Origin: Coxiellaceae bacterium
Lineage (GTDB): Bacteria; Pseudomonadota; Gammaproteobacteria; Coxiellales; Coxiellaceae
NCBI GenBank assembly: GCA_029212925.1
Contig: JARGOB010000007.1
Span: 62,001-126,000, forward strand
Direction of reading: 5' to 3'
DNA: 64,000 nt
Each line of letters opens with the position of its first letter. Position 1 is the stretch's first letter. Made by a program: the position numbers and the translations under genes. Positions 26,763-35,618 of this stretch are shown here, in pieces. The notes beneath the pieces are model-generated. The model saw nothing but the letters and a program-made list of their open reading frames with translations, had not been told where the DNA came from and did no database searches.

Positions 26763-26911
26763 ATTACTCACACTTTTATTAACACTGATCGAATAATAAC
26801 ATTTGGTATGGCATCATTGAAGAAAATAGAAGGTTAGATTGAAAGTGATTAAGGCAGTGGAGTGATCGAACGAACCAAAAGAACCGCACCATCACTCCGA
26901 TCAGACTAAAA

Positions 26912-27220
26912 CTACGCCGCTGCCGCTGCTCCACCCGAACCGGTGGTAGACTCAGACTCCGTTAAGACAGGTCTGTGTTTACTCATCGCTTCATTAACAT
27001 TAATACATCGCCCACAATATTCTGCACCATTCATTTCTTTGATAGCTGCCTCTGCGGCATTTGGCATTGTATAAGTCACAAAACCATAACCTTTAGACCG
27101 ACCATCACGCTCTTTAATGACAACACATTCAAGAATTGAGCCATACTGCCCAAACGTTTCTCTTAATGCATCATCGCCTACGGACCATGGCAAATTGCCA
27201 ATAAATATTTTGCTTTTCAT
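26912..27220 (-). CDS. small RRM RNA-binding protein
   Basis: 102 aa containing a single RNA-recognition motif: RNP2 IFIGNLPW at residues 4-11 and RNP1 KGYGFVTY at about residues 43-50, both with their RNA-stacking aromatics. A short Gly/Ala-rich tail follows. Single-RRM proteins of this size occur in cyanobacteria and many gammaproteobacteria, sometimes cold-induced; target RNAs are unknown. GGTGAG precedes the ATG. Upstream is a 343-bp non-coding region that may include a regulated promoter. Confidence 0.93.
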   Translation of the reverse strand: MKSKIFIGNLPWSVGDDALRETFGQYGSILECVVIKERDGRSKGYGFVTYTMPNAAEAAIKEMNGAEYCGRCINVNEAMSKHRPVLTESESTTGSGGAAAAA

Positions 27221-27563
27221 ACGCTCACCCCTTCGTCATGATAGATGATTTAGTACCACCCCCACTTCTAGCTAGATACGAGCCTCAGCACTATTCCCTT
27301 GTAAGCATAAGCGATCGCTTACAAAAAAATATATTACTGAACATTTGAGCAAAGAGCAAGCATATGTCAACCAACCCCGGGTTTTTACTAGGTTTTTGGC
27401 TGTATAAAAACCAATACCCTGTGGATAACTTGACCTTTCCGCTGCACTTAACTGATTATATCCACCTTATTGTCGCTCCATAGAGTAAACGGTATCATAG
27501 CCAATAAGGTACAACTACCCGTATTGTCTATATACACAAAGAAATATTGGTTACCATGTCATG
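27221..27563. other. 343-bp intergenic region with a 14-bp palindrome
   Basis: No gene found. It holds the promoter side of the RRM gene. A perfect palindrome TAAGCGATCGCTTA lies at 27308-27321, followed by a run of A. It could be an operator or the stem of a short terminator-like element. Nothing else recognisable. Confidence 0.5.
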
Positions 27564-28262
27564 CTATTGCGATTGACCCGGATTAGCGGTCACTTGTCCC
27601 GTTTGTGTTAAGCGATCATCAATAAACATAAAAGCTTTTTTCCGCATAAACGGCTGTGGCTGATAAATCAGCACTGTAAATTTATGTGGCCGGCGTGCTT
27701 CTTGCTCTCGATCTTCCTTTTGGCGCTCGGCTGGTGATTTCCAATTACCTGACTGATGCAATAAATTAAGTGGGTTGTAACGATCTTCTCGTTGCTGTGT
27801 GTCACCTACCGCCTGGTAGCTCCCTTCAGTATTCGATAATTGCTTATTATCTGCGGTAGCAACAGGAAAGCCGCACTTTGAACGCACCGTTGCCATTGAG
27901 TCACCTCGCTGCACTTGGCCATTCACACAGCCTGTCGAACCAGCAGAAGCACCTGATGAAACAATATTGTCGACCTTGCCACCATAAAAAGAAATAACCG
28001 TATTATGCACAACAAAATTATTGCCCGTCCCATAATAATACCAATGCACACTTTTCGGCTTAGCATTCGGATGTGAGGTTTTATTAATAGTGCGTTGCGG
28101 TTGACCACAGGTATTGACCACAGTATTGATGTCATCACCAATGGTAACAAAACTCATCTTACCAGGGCACAAAATTTGCTCTGCTGCTAATCCTTGCACA
28201 GTCACTGCACTCATCGCCAAGACAGCCACTATCGGCAACCTATTCTTCCTGACAAACCTCAT
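27564..28262 (-). CDS. exported DUF2845 protein
   Basis: 232 aa with a signal peptide (cleavage near GLAAEQ) and AAGGAG 7 nt before the ATG. Two related segments are visible: IGDDINTVVNTCGQPQ (about residues 42-57) and RGDSMATVRSKCGFPV (about residues 113-128), which is the repeated G-x-S/D-xxxVxxxCGxP pattern of DUF2845. Between them WYYYG and a VDNIVSSG strand complete the first repeat. This family is common in Legionella and other gammaproteobacteria; function unknown. Confidence 0.8.
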   Translation of the reverse strand: MRFVRKNRLPIVAVLAMSAVTVQGLAAEQILCPGKMSFVTIGDDINTVVNTCGQPQRTINKTSHPNAKPKSVHWYYYGTGNNFVVHNTVISFYGGKVDNIVSSGASAGSTGCVNGQVQRGDSMATVRSKCGFPVATADNKQLSNTEGSYQAVGDTQQREDRYNPLNLLHQSGNWKSPAERQKEDREQEARRPHKFTVLIYQPQPFMRKKAFMFIDDRLTQTGQVTANPGQSQ

Positions 28263-28365
28263 GCAGCACTCCTTTCGTTGAACAAATAGCTACAGCGATT
28301 GTGAACAAAATCACGTTTGAAAGCAAGCGATGTTAATGAAGCTATCAAGACAAACAAAATCTTAT

Positions 28366-28393
28366 GTCATCCCGGGCGAAGACCCGGGATGAC
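28366..28393. repeat. dispersed palindromic repeat
   Basis: GTCATCCCGGG-cgaaga-CCCGGGATGAC, an exact inverted repeat with 11-bp arms. It sits 22 bp downstream of the htpG stop and could also act as an mRNA 3' hairpin for htpG. Confidence 0.9.
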
Positions 28394-28414
28394 ACAGCTG
28401 ATGACAAAAATAAT

Positions 28415-30349
28415 TTACAATTGCAGCAACAACTCATTCAAACGCTTCACATAATGCGCAGGATCGGGCAGTTGTTCGCCTTCAGCCAATAGCGCTTGCG
28501 ATAATAATACATCCGACCAATTGGCAAAACGATCATCATCCTGCTCTGAGCGAACACGCTGAATCAATGGGTGACTTGGATTTACCTCAAAGATCGGTTT
28601 TGGACGATCCATGCTCTGGCCTGCCGCTTCCATTAAACGCTGCATATGACCACTCATTTCATCGTTACCAAATACCACACAAGCGGGTGAATCAGTTAAA
28701 CGCTGTGTCAAACGCACTTCTTGCACTTGGTCTTTTAACACCTCTTGCATTTGCTTAACAAAACCAGCGAACTCATCTTCTTGCTCTTTCTCTTTGGCTT
28801 TAACCGCTTCGTCTTTATCTTCTTCAGGAAGGTCAACTTCACCTTTAGCAATTGATTGCCACTGCTTGCCTTCAAATTCAGTGAGATGACCAACCAACCA
28901 TTCATCGACACGATCAGACATTAATAACACTTCAACACCACGCTTGCGGAACACCTCCAATAAAGGACTGTTACTTGCCGCTGCATGCGTATCACCAACA
29001 ATGTAATAAATCTTTTCTTGGCCTTCTTTCATGCGTGACACATAATCAGCTAAAGAAACATTCTGTGTCGTACCACCCTCATGGGTAGATGCAAAGCGTA
29101 GTAACTTAGCGACTTTATCTTTATTAGCAAAATCTTCTGCCGGTCCTTCTTTAATCACTTGACCAAACGCATCCCAGAATTTTTGGTATTTCTCGGCATC
29201 ATTTTTCGCCATTTTCTCTAATTCAGATAACACCTTCTTCACGCAACCACTGCGGATTTTGTCAATAACACGATTCGACTGCAATAATTCACGTGAAATA
29301 TTCAAAGGCAAGTCATTAGTATCAATCACACCCTTAATAAAGCGCAAATACATCGGCATAAAGTGCTCAGCGTCATCCATAATAAACACACGCTTCACAT
29401 ATAACTTAATACCTTGCAAGTTTTCACGGTTCCATAAATCAAATGGTGCGAATTCAGGAACGTATAACAAGCTGGTGTACTCCAGCGTACCTTCCACTTT
29501 ATTGTGAATCCAACTTAATGCATCACGGAAGTCATGTGAGATATGTTTATATAAATCTTGGTATTGCTCATCAGTGATTTCACTTTTCGGCATTGTCCAC
29601 AAAGCATTCGCTTGGTTAACTGATTCCCAGGTTGGCTGTTTTTTATCTTCTTTTTTCTTATCTTTATCTTCATCGGCAGCATCAGCAGCTGGTGCTTCCA
29701 CTTCCAACATCATAATCGGCAATAAAATATGATCGGAGTATTTGCGGATAATCGTACGTAAGCGCATGCCATCAGCAAATTCTTTACACTCTTCTTTCAG
29801 GTGTAAGATCACTTCCGTACCACGCTCTTTACGTTCAATGTTTTTAACCGTAAATTCACCCTCACCTTTTGAAGTCCACTCAACCCCTTCATCAGATTTC
29901 ATACCAGCACGACGTGTACGCACAACCACATCATCAGCAACAACAAATGACGAATAAAAACCAACACCAAATTGGCCAATCATTTGTGAGTTATCACCAC
30001 CACTTTTACTTTCCAGCATATCTTTAAATGCCTGTGTACCTGATTTCGCAATTGTACCTAAGTTAGCAATCACATCATCACGGTTCATACCAATACCATT
30101 ATCACGAATAGTGACGGTATTGGCTTTTTCGTCGTAAGTGATCCAGATCTTTAGATCACTATCACCTTCATACAAAGCATCATTCGCTAAAGTTTCATAA
30201 CGCAGTTTATCGGCCGCGTCTGAGGCATTCGACACCAATTCACGCACGAAAATTTCTTTATTACTGTATAAGTTATGAGCCACCAATTTCAGTAACTGTT
30301 GCACTTCAGCTTCAAAGCCAAGTGTTTCTTGTTGTGGTTCTAATGCCAT
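28415..30349 (-). CDS. htpG: Hsp90-family chaperone HtpG
   Basis: 644-aa cytosolic ATP-dependent chaperone, typical length. The N-terminal GHKL ATPase shows [18 protein letters not shown] and GQFGVGFYS. The middle domain contains the family segment [19 protein letters not shown], and the C-terminal dimerisation domain ends in NELLLQL. AGAGG lies upstream of the ATG. A sigma-32-type promoter is readable 38 bp upstream, consistent with heat-shock control. Monocistronic. Confidence 0.98.
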   Translation of the reverse strand: MALEPQQETLGFEAEVQQLLKLVAHNLYSNKEIFVRELVSNASDAADKLRYETLANDALYEGDSDLKIWITYDEKANTVTIRDNGIGMNRDDVIANLGTIAKSGTQAFKDMLESKSGGDNSQMIGQFGVGFYSSFVVADDVVVRTRRAGMKSDEGVEWTSKGEGEFTVKNIERKERGTEVILHLKEECKEFADGMRLRTIIRKYSDHILLPIMMLEVEAPAADAADEDKDKKKEDKKQPTWESVNQANALWTMPKSEITDEQYQDLYKHISHDFRDALSWIHNKVEGTLEYTSLLYVPEFAPFDLWNRENLQGIKLYVKRVFIMDDAEHFMPMYLRFIKGVIDTNDLPLNISRELLQSNRVIDKIRSGCVKKVLSELEKMAKNDAEKYQKFWDAFGQVIKEGPAEDFANKDKVAKLLRFASTHEGGTTQNVSLADYVSRMKEGQEKIYYIVGDTHAAASNSPLLEVFRKRGVEVLLMSDRVDEWLVGHLTEFEGKQWQSIAKGEVDLPEEDKDEAVKAKEKEQEDEFAGFVKQMQEVLKDQVQEVRLTQRLTDSPACVVFGNDEMSGHMQRLMEAAGQSMDRPKPIFEVNPSHPLIQRVRSEQDDDRFANWSDVLLSQALLAEGEQLPDPAHYVKRLNELLLQL

Positions 30350-30386
30350 TTCTTTAATCCTCTTAATAAATGTTTAACTGGCTGTT

Positions 30387-30415
30387 ATATAGGGGTCCGG
30401 GATATACATTTCAAG
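30387..30415 (-). promoter_or_regulatory. heat-shock (sigma-32) promoter of htpG
   Basis: On the minus strand: CTTGAAA (30409-30415), 13-bp spacer, CCCCTATAT (30387-30395). This fits the known RpoH consensus CTTGAAA-N13/14-CCCCATnT and lies just upstream of htpG. Confidence 0.88.
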
Positions 30416-30481
30416 ACAAACGACGTTATAATAATATGGCTAAACACAAGTTTAATACCTTATATATAGTGAGGAGCGCAT

Positions 30482-31069
30482 ATGCCTAATTACGAATTAC
30501 TTAATCAAGTGGAAAACAAACCAGAAAACATAAGCTTACATCGCCAGTACCTACCTGAGCTGGTTCACTTAGATGACCCAGGCTTAGCCGTAATGCGGGA
30601 CTTTAATCAAAATAGGCCAAATACTGTGCAGCCCAGCGTGTCAATGGACGAAGCTTTAAATGAAATGAAAGTGACGGGTTGCCACTTATTGATGGTCGTT
30701 GATGATGAGCATAAGCTACTTGGATTACTATCCTCTGAAGACTTACTCGGCGAAAAACCCATTCAATTATTGACAGAAAAGCGCATAGATCGTCATTTAA
30801 TTACCACTAAAATGCTAATGACTCCTATCAAGGAAGTGGCTATCTTTGACTTAGACACCATCGAGCATGCCCGTGTCGGCAATGTGGTAAATACAATGAA
30901 AGAATTACACGCCCATTATGCGCTAGTCATCGAGAGTAGGCCTAATAGTGATGACCCGGCCATCCGCGGCTTGCTTAATACTTCGCAAATCAGTAAACAA
31001 CTGCATAGCGAAGTAGCATCGAAAATTGCTAAAGCGCAAAGCGTGTCGGAATTACAAGGGCGGCTCTAA
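30482..31069 (+). CDS. CBS-domain protein
   Basis: 195 aa, cytosolic, no membrane segments. A CBS pair spans about residues 50-180: the first repeat contains VSMDEALNEMKVTGCHLLMVVDDEHKLLGLLSSED, written here only as the region 56-90, and the second covers 100-175 ending GLLNTSQISKQL. CBS pairs bind adenosyl nucleotides and regulate partners; no partner domain is fused. GTGAGGAG precedes the ATG. Divergent from htpG. Function beyond nucleotide sensing is unknown. Confidence 0.82.
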   Translation: MPNYELLNQVENKPENISLHRQYLPELVHLDDPGLAVMRDFNQNRPNTVQPSVSMDEALNEMKVTGCHLLMVVDDEHKLLGLLSSEDLLGEKPIQLLTEKRIDRHLITTKMLMTPIKEVAIFDLDTIEHARVGNVVNTMKELHAHYALVIESRPNSDDPAIRGLLNTSQISKQLHSEVASKIAKAQSVSELQGRL

Positions 31070-31228
31070 GGCCCTCATCATTAGACACCACATCATCAAC
31101 TATGCGCCATCTCGGCTTAGAAACCGGGAAAGGAGCCACGCGTGGCTTAAATCTCTATCCCTGGTATTTTCTGCTACTCACTTTAGCTATAATTAGAGCG
31201 AAATTTAGATAGTTAATGGTATGAAAAG

Positions 31229-32347
31229 ATGAGTATTAGTGATTTAGTTGATTGTTCCGATGTAACAGATAAAGACTTGCTGCAAGCTATTGGCCCAAGG
31301 TGGCCTAATCCTCAGAATATTACTTACACCTTCTCTGCTGAATTAGCGAGCAGTGAGATAGAGATATTAAAAGCCAAATTCCCATTAATGCCAACATTTG
31401 ATGCCTCTAACCTGTTTAAGCAAAAAATGGAATATGTGTTGTCACGCTGGTCTGCTTTGACAAACGGTATTTTTCAGTTTAATCAAGTTGAACACCTCTC
31501 TAGTGATCAAACAGGCATAATTTTTTCACCCTGTGGATCAAGATTTCAATTCGATAAGGTAAATGGCGGCGGTGGCATTACTATTATGAGCACTATTGAT
31601 GCTACAAATGTGATGGGGCGTGCGTTAATTTGCCTACCCGAGTTAGGTAGTAAGCAAGTTCAGAAAACATCCCACTATCCTGACTTATATACATCAATGC
31701 ATGAGGCTGGTCATGCGCTTGGCTTGTTACATACGCATGATGGTACGGTGGGGCGTAAACTATTTGAAAATGACGTTACAAAAAAATGCTCTGTGATGGC
31801 TTATCCACATGAAATTAATATAACAAAATATTTTAATTGTGATTTACGGGGCAATCACTGCAAACCCAATTATGCCATTGAGCCTGGAGCCATTGATGTG
31901 CGATTAATTCATTTGGCGTATGGTAATAATCAAACGGAAATTCAAGCAATACCAACAGAACCATTACAGTCTACACAAACATTAAAATCAGCGATGGCAC
32001 CAAACTTTTCCCAATCCATACTTGTTGATGGATTGAAAATTTTTGCAATTGTGCTGCTACGATCAGCTCTTCATAAAAAACTGATGAGTCGAGCCAGTAA
32101 GTCTAATAACAAACAACGCGCTATGGCTATGGCTGAAATAACAACTGATTCTTTTACTGCGTTAAGTTTAGTGGGCATGGGAGTAGTTAAACTAAAACCA
32201 GAGTACCTAGCTGCTTTAGCTGGTATTGTTTTAGGTAGGGCACTCAATAGAAGCCATGTTTGCCATGGGTTATTTCGTAAAAATCCTAAGCAGCCACAAA
32301 GTGCATGCTTAGGTTTATCTTCTCAGAGCACTACAAGATATTCCTAG
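31229..32347 (+). CDS. metzincin-type zinc metalloprotease, possible effector
   Basis: 372 aa. A complete metzincin zinc site HEAGHALGLLH (HExxHxxGxxH, about residues 158-168) is followed ~25 residues later by a Met-turn, CSVMAYP. The region before it (residues 15-150, YTFSAEL...) resembles the N-terminal half of matrixin/astacin-like catalytic domains. Unlike most such proteases it has no signal peptide. The C-terminal third contains two hydrophobic helices (about residues 265-285 and 305-345) that could bind membranes. The weak ribosome site leaves the start open. Specific family not resolved; a translocated protease is one explanation. Confidence 0.75.
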   Translation: MSISDLVDCSDVTDKDLLQAIGPRWPNPQNITYTFSAELASSEIEILKAKFPLMPTFDASNLFKQKMEYVLSRWSALTNGIFQFNQVEHLSSDQTGIIFSPCGSRFQFDKVNGGGGITIMSTIDATNVMGRALICLPELGSKQVQKTSHYPDLYTSMHEAGHALGLLHTHDGTVGRKLFENDVTKKCSVMAYPHEINITKYFNCDLRGNHCKPNYAIEPGAIDVRLIHLAYGNNQTEIQAIPTEPLQSTQTLKSAMAPNFSQSILVDGLKIFAIVLLRSALHKKLMSRASKSNNKQRAMAMAEITTDSFTALSLVGMGVVKLKPEYLAALAGIVLGRALNRSHVCHGLFRKNPKQPQSACLGLSSQSTTRYS

Positions 32348-32370
32348 TAGCTTACGGCAGAGTGGCAAGC

Positions 32371-32853
32371 TTATGCTTTAGTAAGATTTACATTATGATC
32401 TAAGTGAAACCTATCATGATGGCCTAAAATCTTTGCAGTTACTGTGCCCGCTACTTTTATTTTACCAGCTGTTTCAATACTGGCCGTCAAATTTTCAGCA
32501 CTGCTCTGCGGCACAGTTATCGCAGCATTACCTGCCGCATCATCAGTGCAAGTAGCCGCTTGTAACATTTGATCAAAGTCAGCACCCTTAACCGATAAGT
32601 TCAATTTGATATTAAAAGTGTACTTGCCTTGTGAACCAGCCACATCAACCATATCGACAGTGCCATCAATATCCGGATGAAACCAACCCACATGTAACGT
32701 ACCATGTGCATCCCAATGCGTATTGCTATTTCCCAGCAACTGTTCACACTGTACGCCAGCCACGTTAAATACCTGCGTATTAGCCATCACTGGTGTAGTA
32801 ACAATAACAGCAGATGCTATAGCTAAAGCCGTTAAAAATGGAAATTTACTCAT
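32371..32853 (-). CDS. small exported hypothetical protein
   Basis: 160 aa with a signal peptide (MSKFPFLTALAIAS..., cleavage near VMANTQ). The mature part is beta-rich, with two Cys that could form a disulfide, and no family I recognise. Convergent with the metzincin gene (23-bp gap) and 79 bp downstream of rpoS on the same strand. Function unknown. Confidence 0.7.
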   Translation of the reverse strand: MSKFPFLTALAIASAVIVTTPVMANTQVFNVAGVQCEQLLGNSNTHWDAHGTLHVGWFHPDIDGTVDMVDVAGSQGKYTFNIKLNLSVKGADFDQMLQAATCTDDAAGNAAITVPQSSAENLTASIETAGKIKVAGTVTAKILGHHDRFHLDHNVNLTKA

Positions 32854-32932
32854 CGAAAGTCCCCTTGATTTTTTATTTTTATGTAAAATTTTTACCCAGG
32901 GAATAATACAGTCTTTGCGCAGGAAAACAACA

Positions 32933-34144
32933 CTAAACGTCTTCAGCTTCCATCATTTCACGCAAACGACGCAAGGCATCTAATTGAATTTGGCGTACAC
33001 GCTCACGCGTTAAGCCAACAGCAGCACCGACTTGCTCTAAAGTGCCACGCTCATGCTCAAATAATCCAAAGCGGCGAATCACCACTTCTCGTTGGCGCTC
33101 ATCAAGTTGATTTAACCAGTCAACTAAATGCTCACCATAATCATCTTCCAAAAGAATATCAGCAGGATTTGAATTTTCATCCGCAATGGTATCAACCAGT
33201 GTTGCTGAATTATTACGCGATACAGGCACATCAATCGATGTTGCATCTGCCGCTAAACCCATCACCTTGCGAATATCTTCCACTGGCTTATCAATCATCT
33301 CAGCAATTTCATCGCTTGATGGCTCATGATCCATGCTGGTTGATAATTTCTTAGCTGCGCGTAAATAAATATTTAGCTCTTTGATTACATGTATCGGCAA
33401 ACGCACCGTACGACTTTGATTCATGATCGCACGTTCTATCGTTTGACGAATCCACCAAGTCGCATACGTAGAAAAACGGAAACCACGTTCCGGATCAAAT
33501 TTTTCTACCGCAGTCATTAATCCAAGATTGCCTTCTTCAATCAAATCTAAAAATGCTAATCCACGATTACAATAGCTACGTGCAATCTTCACCACCAAAC
33601 GCAAATTACTTTCAATCATTTTATGCCGTGCTTTGGGGTCACCTTTAACAACACGACGTGCCACCTTTAATTCATCTTGCGGCGTTAATAATGGTTTAAA
33701 GCCAATTTCCTTCATATACAACTGTGTTGGATCAGCAGCGCGGGCATCATCACTGTAACGACGAGGTTTTTTTGCTGCTTTTGGCAGTACGGCTTTAATC
33801 GATTTAGCTTTTTTTGAAGCTTTAGGCTTAGCTGCCTTAGTCGCTTTTGCTTTGGTAGTTTTAGCTTTTGTTATGGTCGCTTTTGCTTTAGTCGTTTTAG
33901 CCTTAGTGGGTTTAGCTTTTGCTGTAGTCACTTTAGCCTTAGTAGGCTTAGCTTTTGCTGTAGACGCTTTAGCCTTGGTGGGTTTAGCCTTGGTGGGTTT
34001 AGCCTTTGAAGCTTTTACTGGCTTACCAGCTTTCACGGCTTTAGTAGCCTTCGTTGCTTTAGCGGGTGTTTTCGCTTTAGCTACCTTAGCTTTACTAGCA
34101 GCCTTCTTAGGCTTCTCTTCGTCACTTTGTTTTCGCTTTGCCAC
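32933..34144 (-). CDS. rpoS: stationary-phase sigma factor RpoS with histone-H1-like N-terminal tail
   Basis: 403 aa versus ~330 in E. coli. Residues ~135-403 are a standard sigma-38: region 1.2 [11 protein letters not shown], region 2 [12 protein letters not shown] through [32 protein letters not shown], region 3, and region 4 [15 protein letters not shown]...[11 protein letters not shown]. Residues ~11-128 are almost only Lys, Ala, Thr and Pro in repeats of [10 protein letters not shown], like bacterial H1-like proteins, and replace the short E. coli N-terminus. The start is GTG with AAGGA 8 nt upstream, overlapping the nlpD stop. It is last in the surE-nlpD-rpoS group. Confidence 0.95.
   Translation of the reverse strand: MAKRKQSDEEKPKKAASKAKVAKAKTPAKATKATKAVKAGKPVKASKAKPTKAKPTKAKASTAKAKPTKAKVTTAKAKPTKAKTTKAKATITKAKTTKAKATKAAKPKASKKAKSIKAVLPKAAKKPRRYSDDARAADPTQLYMKEIGFKPLLTPQDELKVARRVVKGDPKARHKMIESNLRLVVKIARSYCNRGLAFLDLIEEGNLGLMTAVEKFDPERGFRFSTYATWWIRQTIERAIMNQSRTVRLPIHVIKELNIYLRAAKKLSTSMDHEPSSDEIAEMIDKPVEDIRKVMGLAADATSIDVPVSRNNSATLVDTIADENSNPADILLEDDYGEHLVDWLNQLDERQREVVIRRFGLFEHERGTLEQVGAAVGLTRERVRQIQLDALRRLREMMEAEDV
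33761..34114 (-). repeat. Lys/Ala/Thr/Pro codon repeat region in rpoS
   Basis: In-frame degenerate tandem repeats encoding [12 protein letters not shown] units (RpoS residues ~11-128). On the plus strand it reads as repeated TTAGCCTTNGTNGGTTTAGC-like units. Prone to length variation by slippage or recombination. Confidence 0.9.
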
Positions 34145-34155
34145 TCGCTACATCC

Positions 34156-34878
34156 TTACCGCAAATAGTTTAGTGGATTAACTGGACGACCATCCTTCCG
34201 TATCTCAAAATGGAGCATTGTTTTTCCTCCATTGTCTTTACCCATTGTAGCAATTGTTTGGCCACGTTGCACCCGCATTCCAATTTTAACTAGATTGCGC
34301 ATATTGTATGCATACGCACTCAGATAACTACTGTTATGTTTAATGATAATTAAGTGACCATAACCACGCACACCCGTTCCACTGTAAACAACAACACCAG
34401 ACGCAGCCGCTTTAATCGATTGGCCTAAGCGCCCTGCTATATCAATGCCATTATTACCACCCGCTTTTGGATTATATTTACGCACCAATCGACCGGTAGT
34501 TGGCCAACGCCAAGCTCCATTAAAGGCAACGTGACGCGGTATGCGCTGTTTAGTTTTTGGTTTAACTATTGGCTTACTTTTCGATGTGGCCGGCAGTTGC
34601 CGTGAGGATTGACGCGATACACCCGTAGTCATGCGCAAGCGTTGACCGGCATCAATGGTGTAAGGCGGCTTTATTCCATTTGCCTGAGCTAAAGCCCGAT
34701 AATCCAAACCAAATGCCCACGCAATCGAATACAATGTATCACCACGGCGAACCAAGTAGGTACTATTCGCAGCTGCGGGTTGATTCCATGCATTAACAAC
34801 CGGCGCGTAAGTGCTGCCGCCACAACCAACCAGGCCGAGTGTTACCATAGTGAGTATAAAAAAACGAATTACTGCCAC
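34156..34878 (-). CDS. nlpD: NlpD-type lipoprotein, LysM plus degenerate M23 domain
   Basis: 240 aa, GTG start. Lipobox VGC within the first 20 residues, a LysM repeat (YLVRRGDTLYSIAWAFGL, ~residues 42-85), and a C-terminal M23/LytM domain (~residues 130-238). The metal-binding set is incomplete: NGIDIA in place of HxxxD, and SAYAYN in place of SxYxHN. That is typical of NlpD/EnvC, which activate amidases rather than cut peptidoglycan. Overlaps surE by 10 bp and is followed by rpoS, as in E. coli where an rpoS promoter lies inside nlpD. Confidence 0.93.
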   Translation of the reverse strand: MAVIRFFILTMVTLGLVGCGGSTYAPVVNAWNQPAAANSTYLVRRGDTLYSIAWAFGLDYRALAQANGIKPPYTIDAGQRLRMTTGVSRQSSRQLPATSKSKPIVKPKTKQRIPRHVAFNGAWRWPTTGRLVRKYNPKAGGNNGIDIAGRLGQSIKAAASGVVVYSGTGVRGYGHLIIIKHNSSYLSAYAYNMRNLVKIGMRVQRGQTIATMGKDNGGKTMLHFEIRKDGRPVNPLNYLR

Positions 34879-35618
34879 CTATTCATCCATTGATTAATTT
34901 CAGCACAGGCCTCGTGATGAGTTAAATCGATGCGTAATGGTGAGATTGCTATTTTATTTTGCTCAATAGCATAAAAATCTGTGCCGGGGCCCGCATCAGC
35001 TCCCTTGCCTGCTGCTCCAATCCAGTATAACTCATGCATGCCCGAATCCGTATCTCGAATCAGTGGCTCTGCCACATGACGACAACCTAACCGCACCAAC
35101 TCAAAGCCCTGCATATCCTCATAACGGCATGCCGGAATGTTCACATTTAATACGGTGCCGGATTCAAGTGGCTCAGTTAACACATGCCTAACCAAATCAG
35201 CTGCAACCTTTTCTGCATCAGCTAGGTAACGCACATCCCGACTGCATAAAGAAAACGCAATCGATGGCAGTCCTAAAAAGCGCCCCTCAATGGCTGCCGC
35301 TACGGTGCCTGAATACCAGACATCATCGCCCAGGTTGGCACCCAAATTAATACCACTTAATACCATGTCAGGTTTTTGTTCTAATAACCCCGTCAAAGCC
35401 AAGTGAACGCAATCTGTAGGCGTACCAAATACTTTGATTCTTTTTTCCGTAATACGCTCTACCACAATCGGTGATTTCAAACTTAAGGAGTTACTCGCAC
35501 CACTGTGATCACGATCAGGAGCCACTAAAGTAATATCACCCAGTCCCTCAACAGCTTTTTCCAGGTGAGCGATCCCCGGCGCATCTATTCCGTCATCATT
35601 TGATAATAAAAAATTCAT
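34869..35618 (-). CDS. surE: 5'/3'-nucleotidase SurE
   Basis: 249 aa, the standard SurE length. Metal site LLSNDDGIDAPG at the N-terminus, DRDHSGASNSLS and the VLSGINLGANLGDD loop are intact. It dephosphorylates nucleoside 5'- and 3'-monophosphates and is a stationary-phase survival factor in E. coli. Its start overlaps the pelG stop by 4 bp (ATGA), implying translational coupling to the pel genes. The usual pcm gene between surE and nlpD is absent. Confidence 0.96.
   Translation of the reverse strand: MNFLLSNDDGIDAPGIAHLEKAVEGLGDITLVAPDRDHSGASNSLSLKSPIVVERITEKRIKVFGTPTDCVHLALTGLLEQKPDMVLSGINLGANLGDDVWYSGTVAAAIEGRFLGLPSIAFSLCSRDVRYLADAEKVAADLVRHVLTEPLESGTVLNVNIPACRYEDMQGFELVRLGCRHVAEPLIRDTDSGMHELYWIGAAGKGADAGPGTDFYAIEQNKIAISPLRIDLTHHEACAEINQWMNRWQ

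Noticed and set aside
33761..34114. Regularly repeated DNA that could suggest a CRISPR array.
   Set aside because: Repeats are short, in frame with rpoS, and have no unique spacers of even length; no cas genes are near.
33852..34181. Plus-strand reading frame coding a 109-aa very hydrophobic Val/Ala/Leu repeat protein.
   Set aside because: It is the antisense of the Lys/Ala repeat in rpoS; repeated AAA/GCT codons read backwards give Leu/Val/Ala. No ribosome site and no sign of its own selection.
34156..34878. An active M23 peptidoglycan endopeptidase.
   Set aside because: Metal ligands are replaced (NGID for HxxxD and YAYN for YxHN), as in amidase-activating NlpD proteins.
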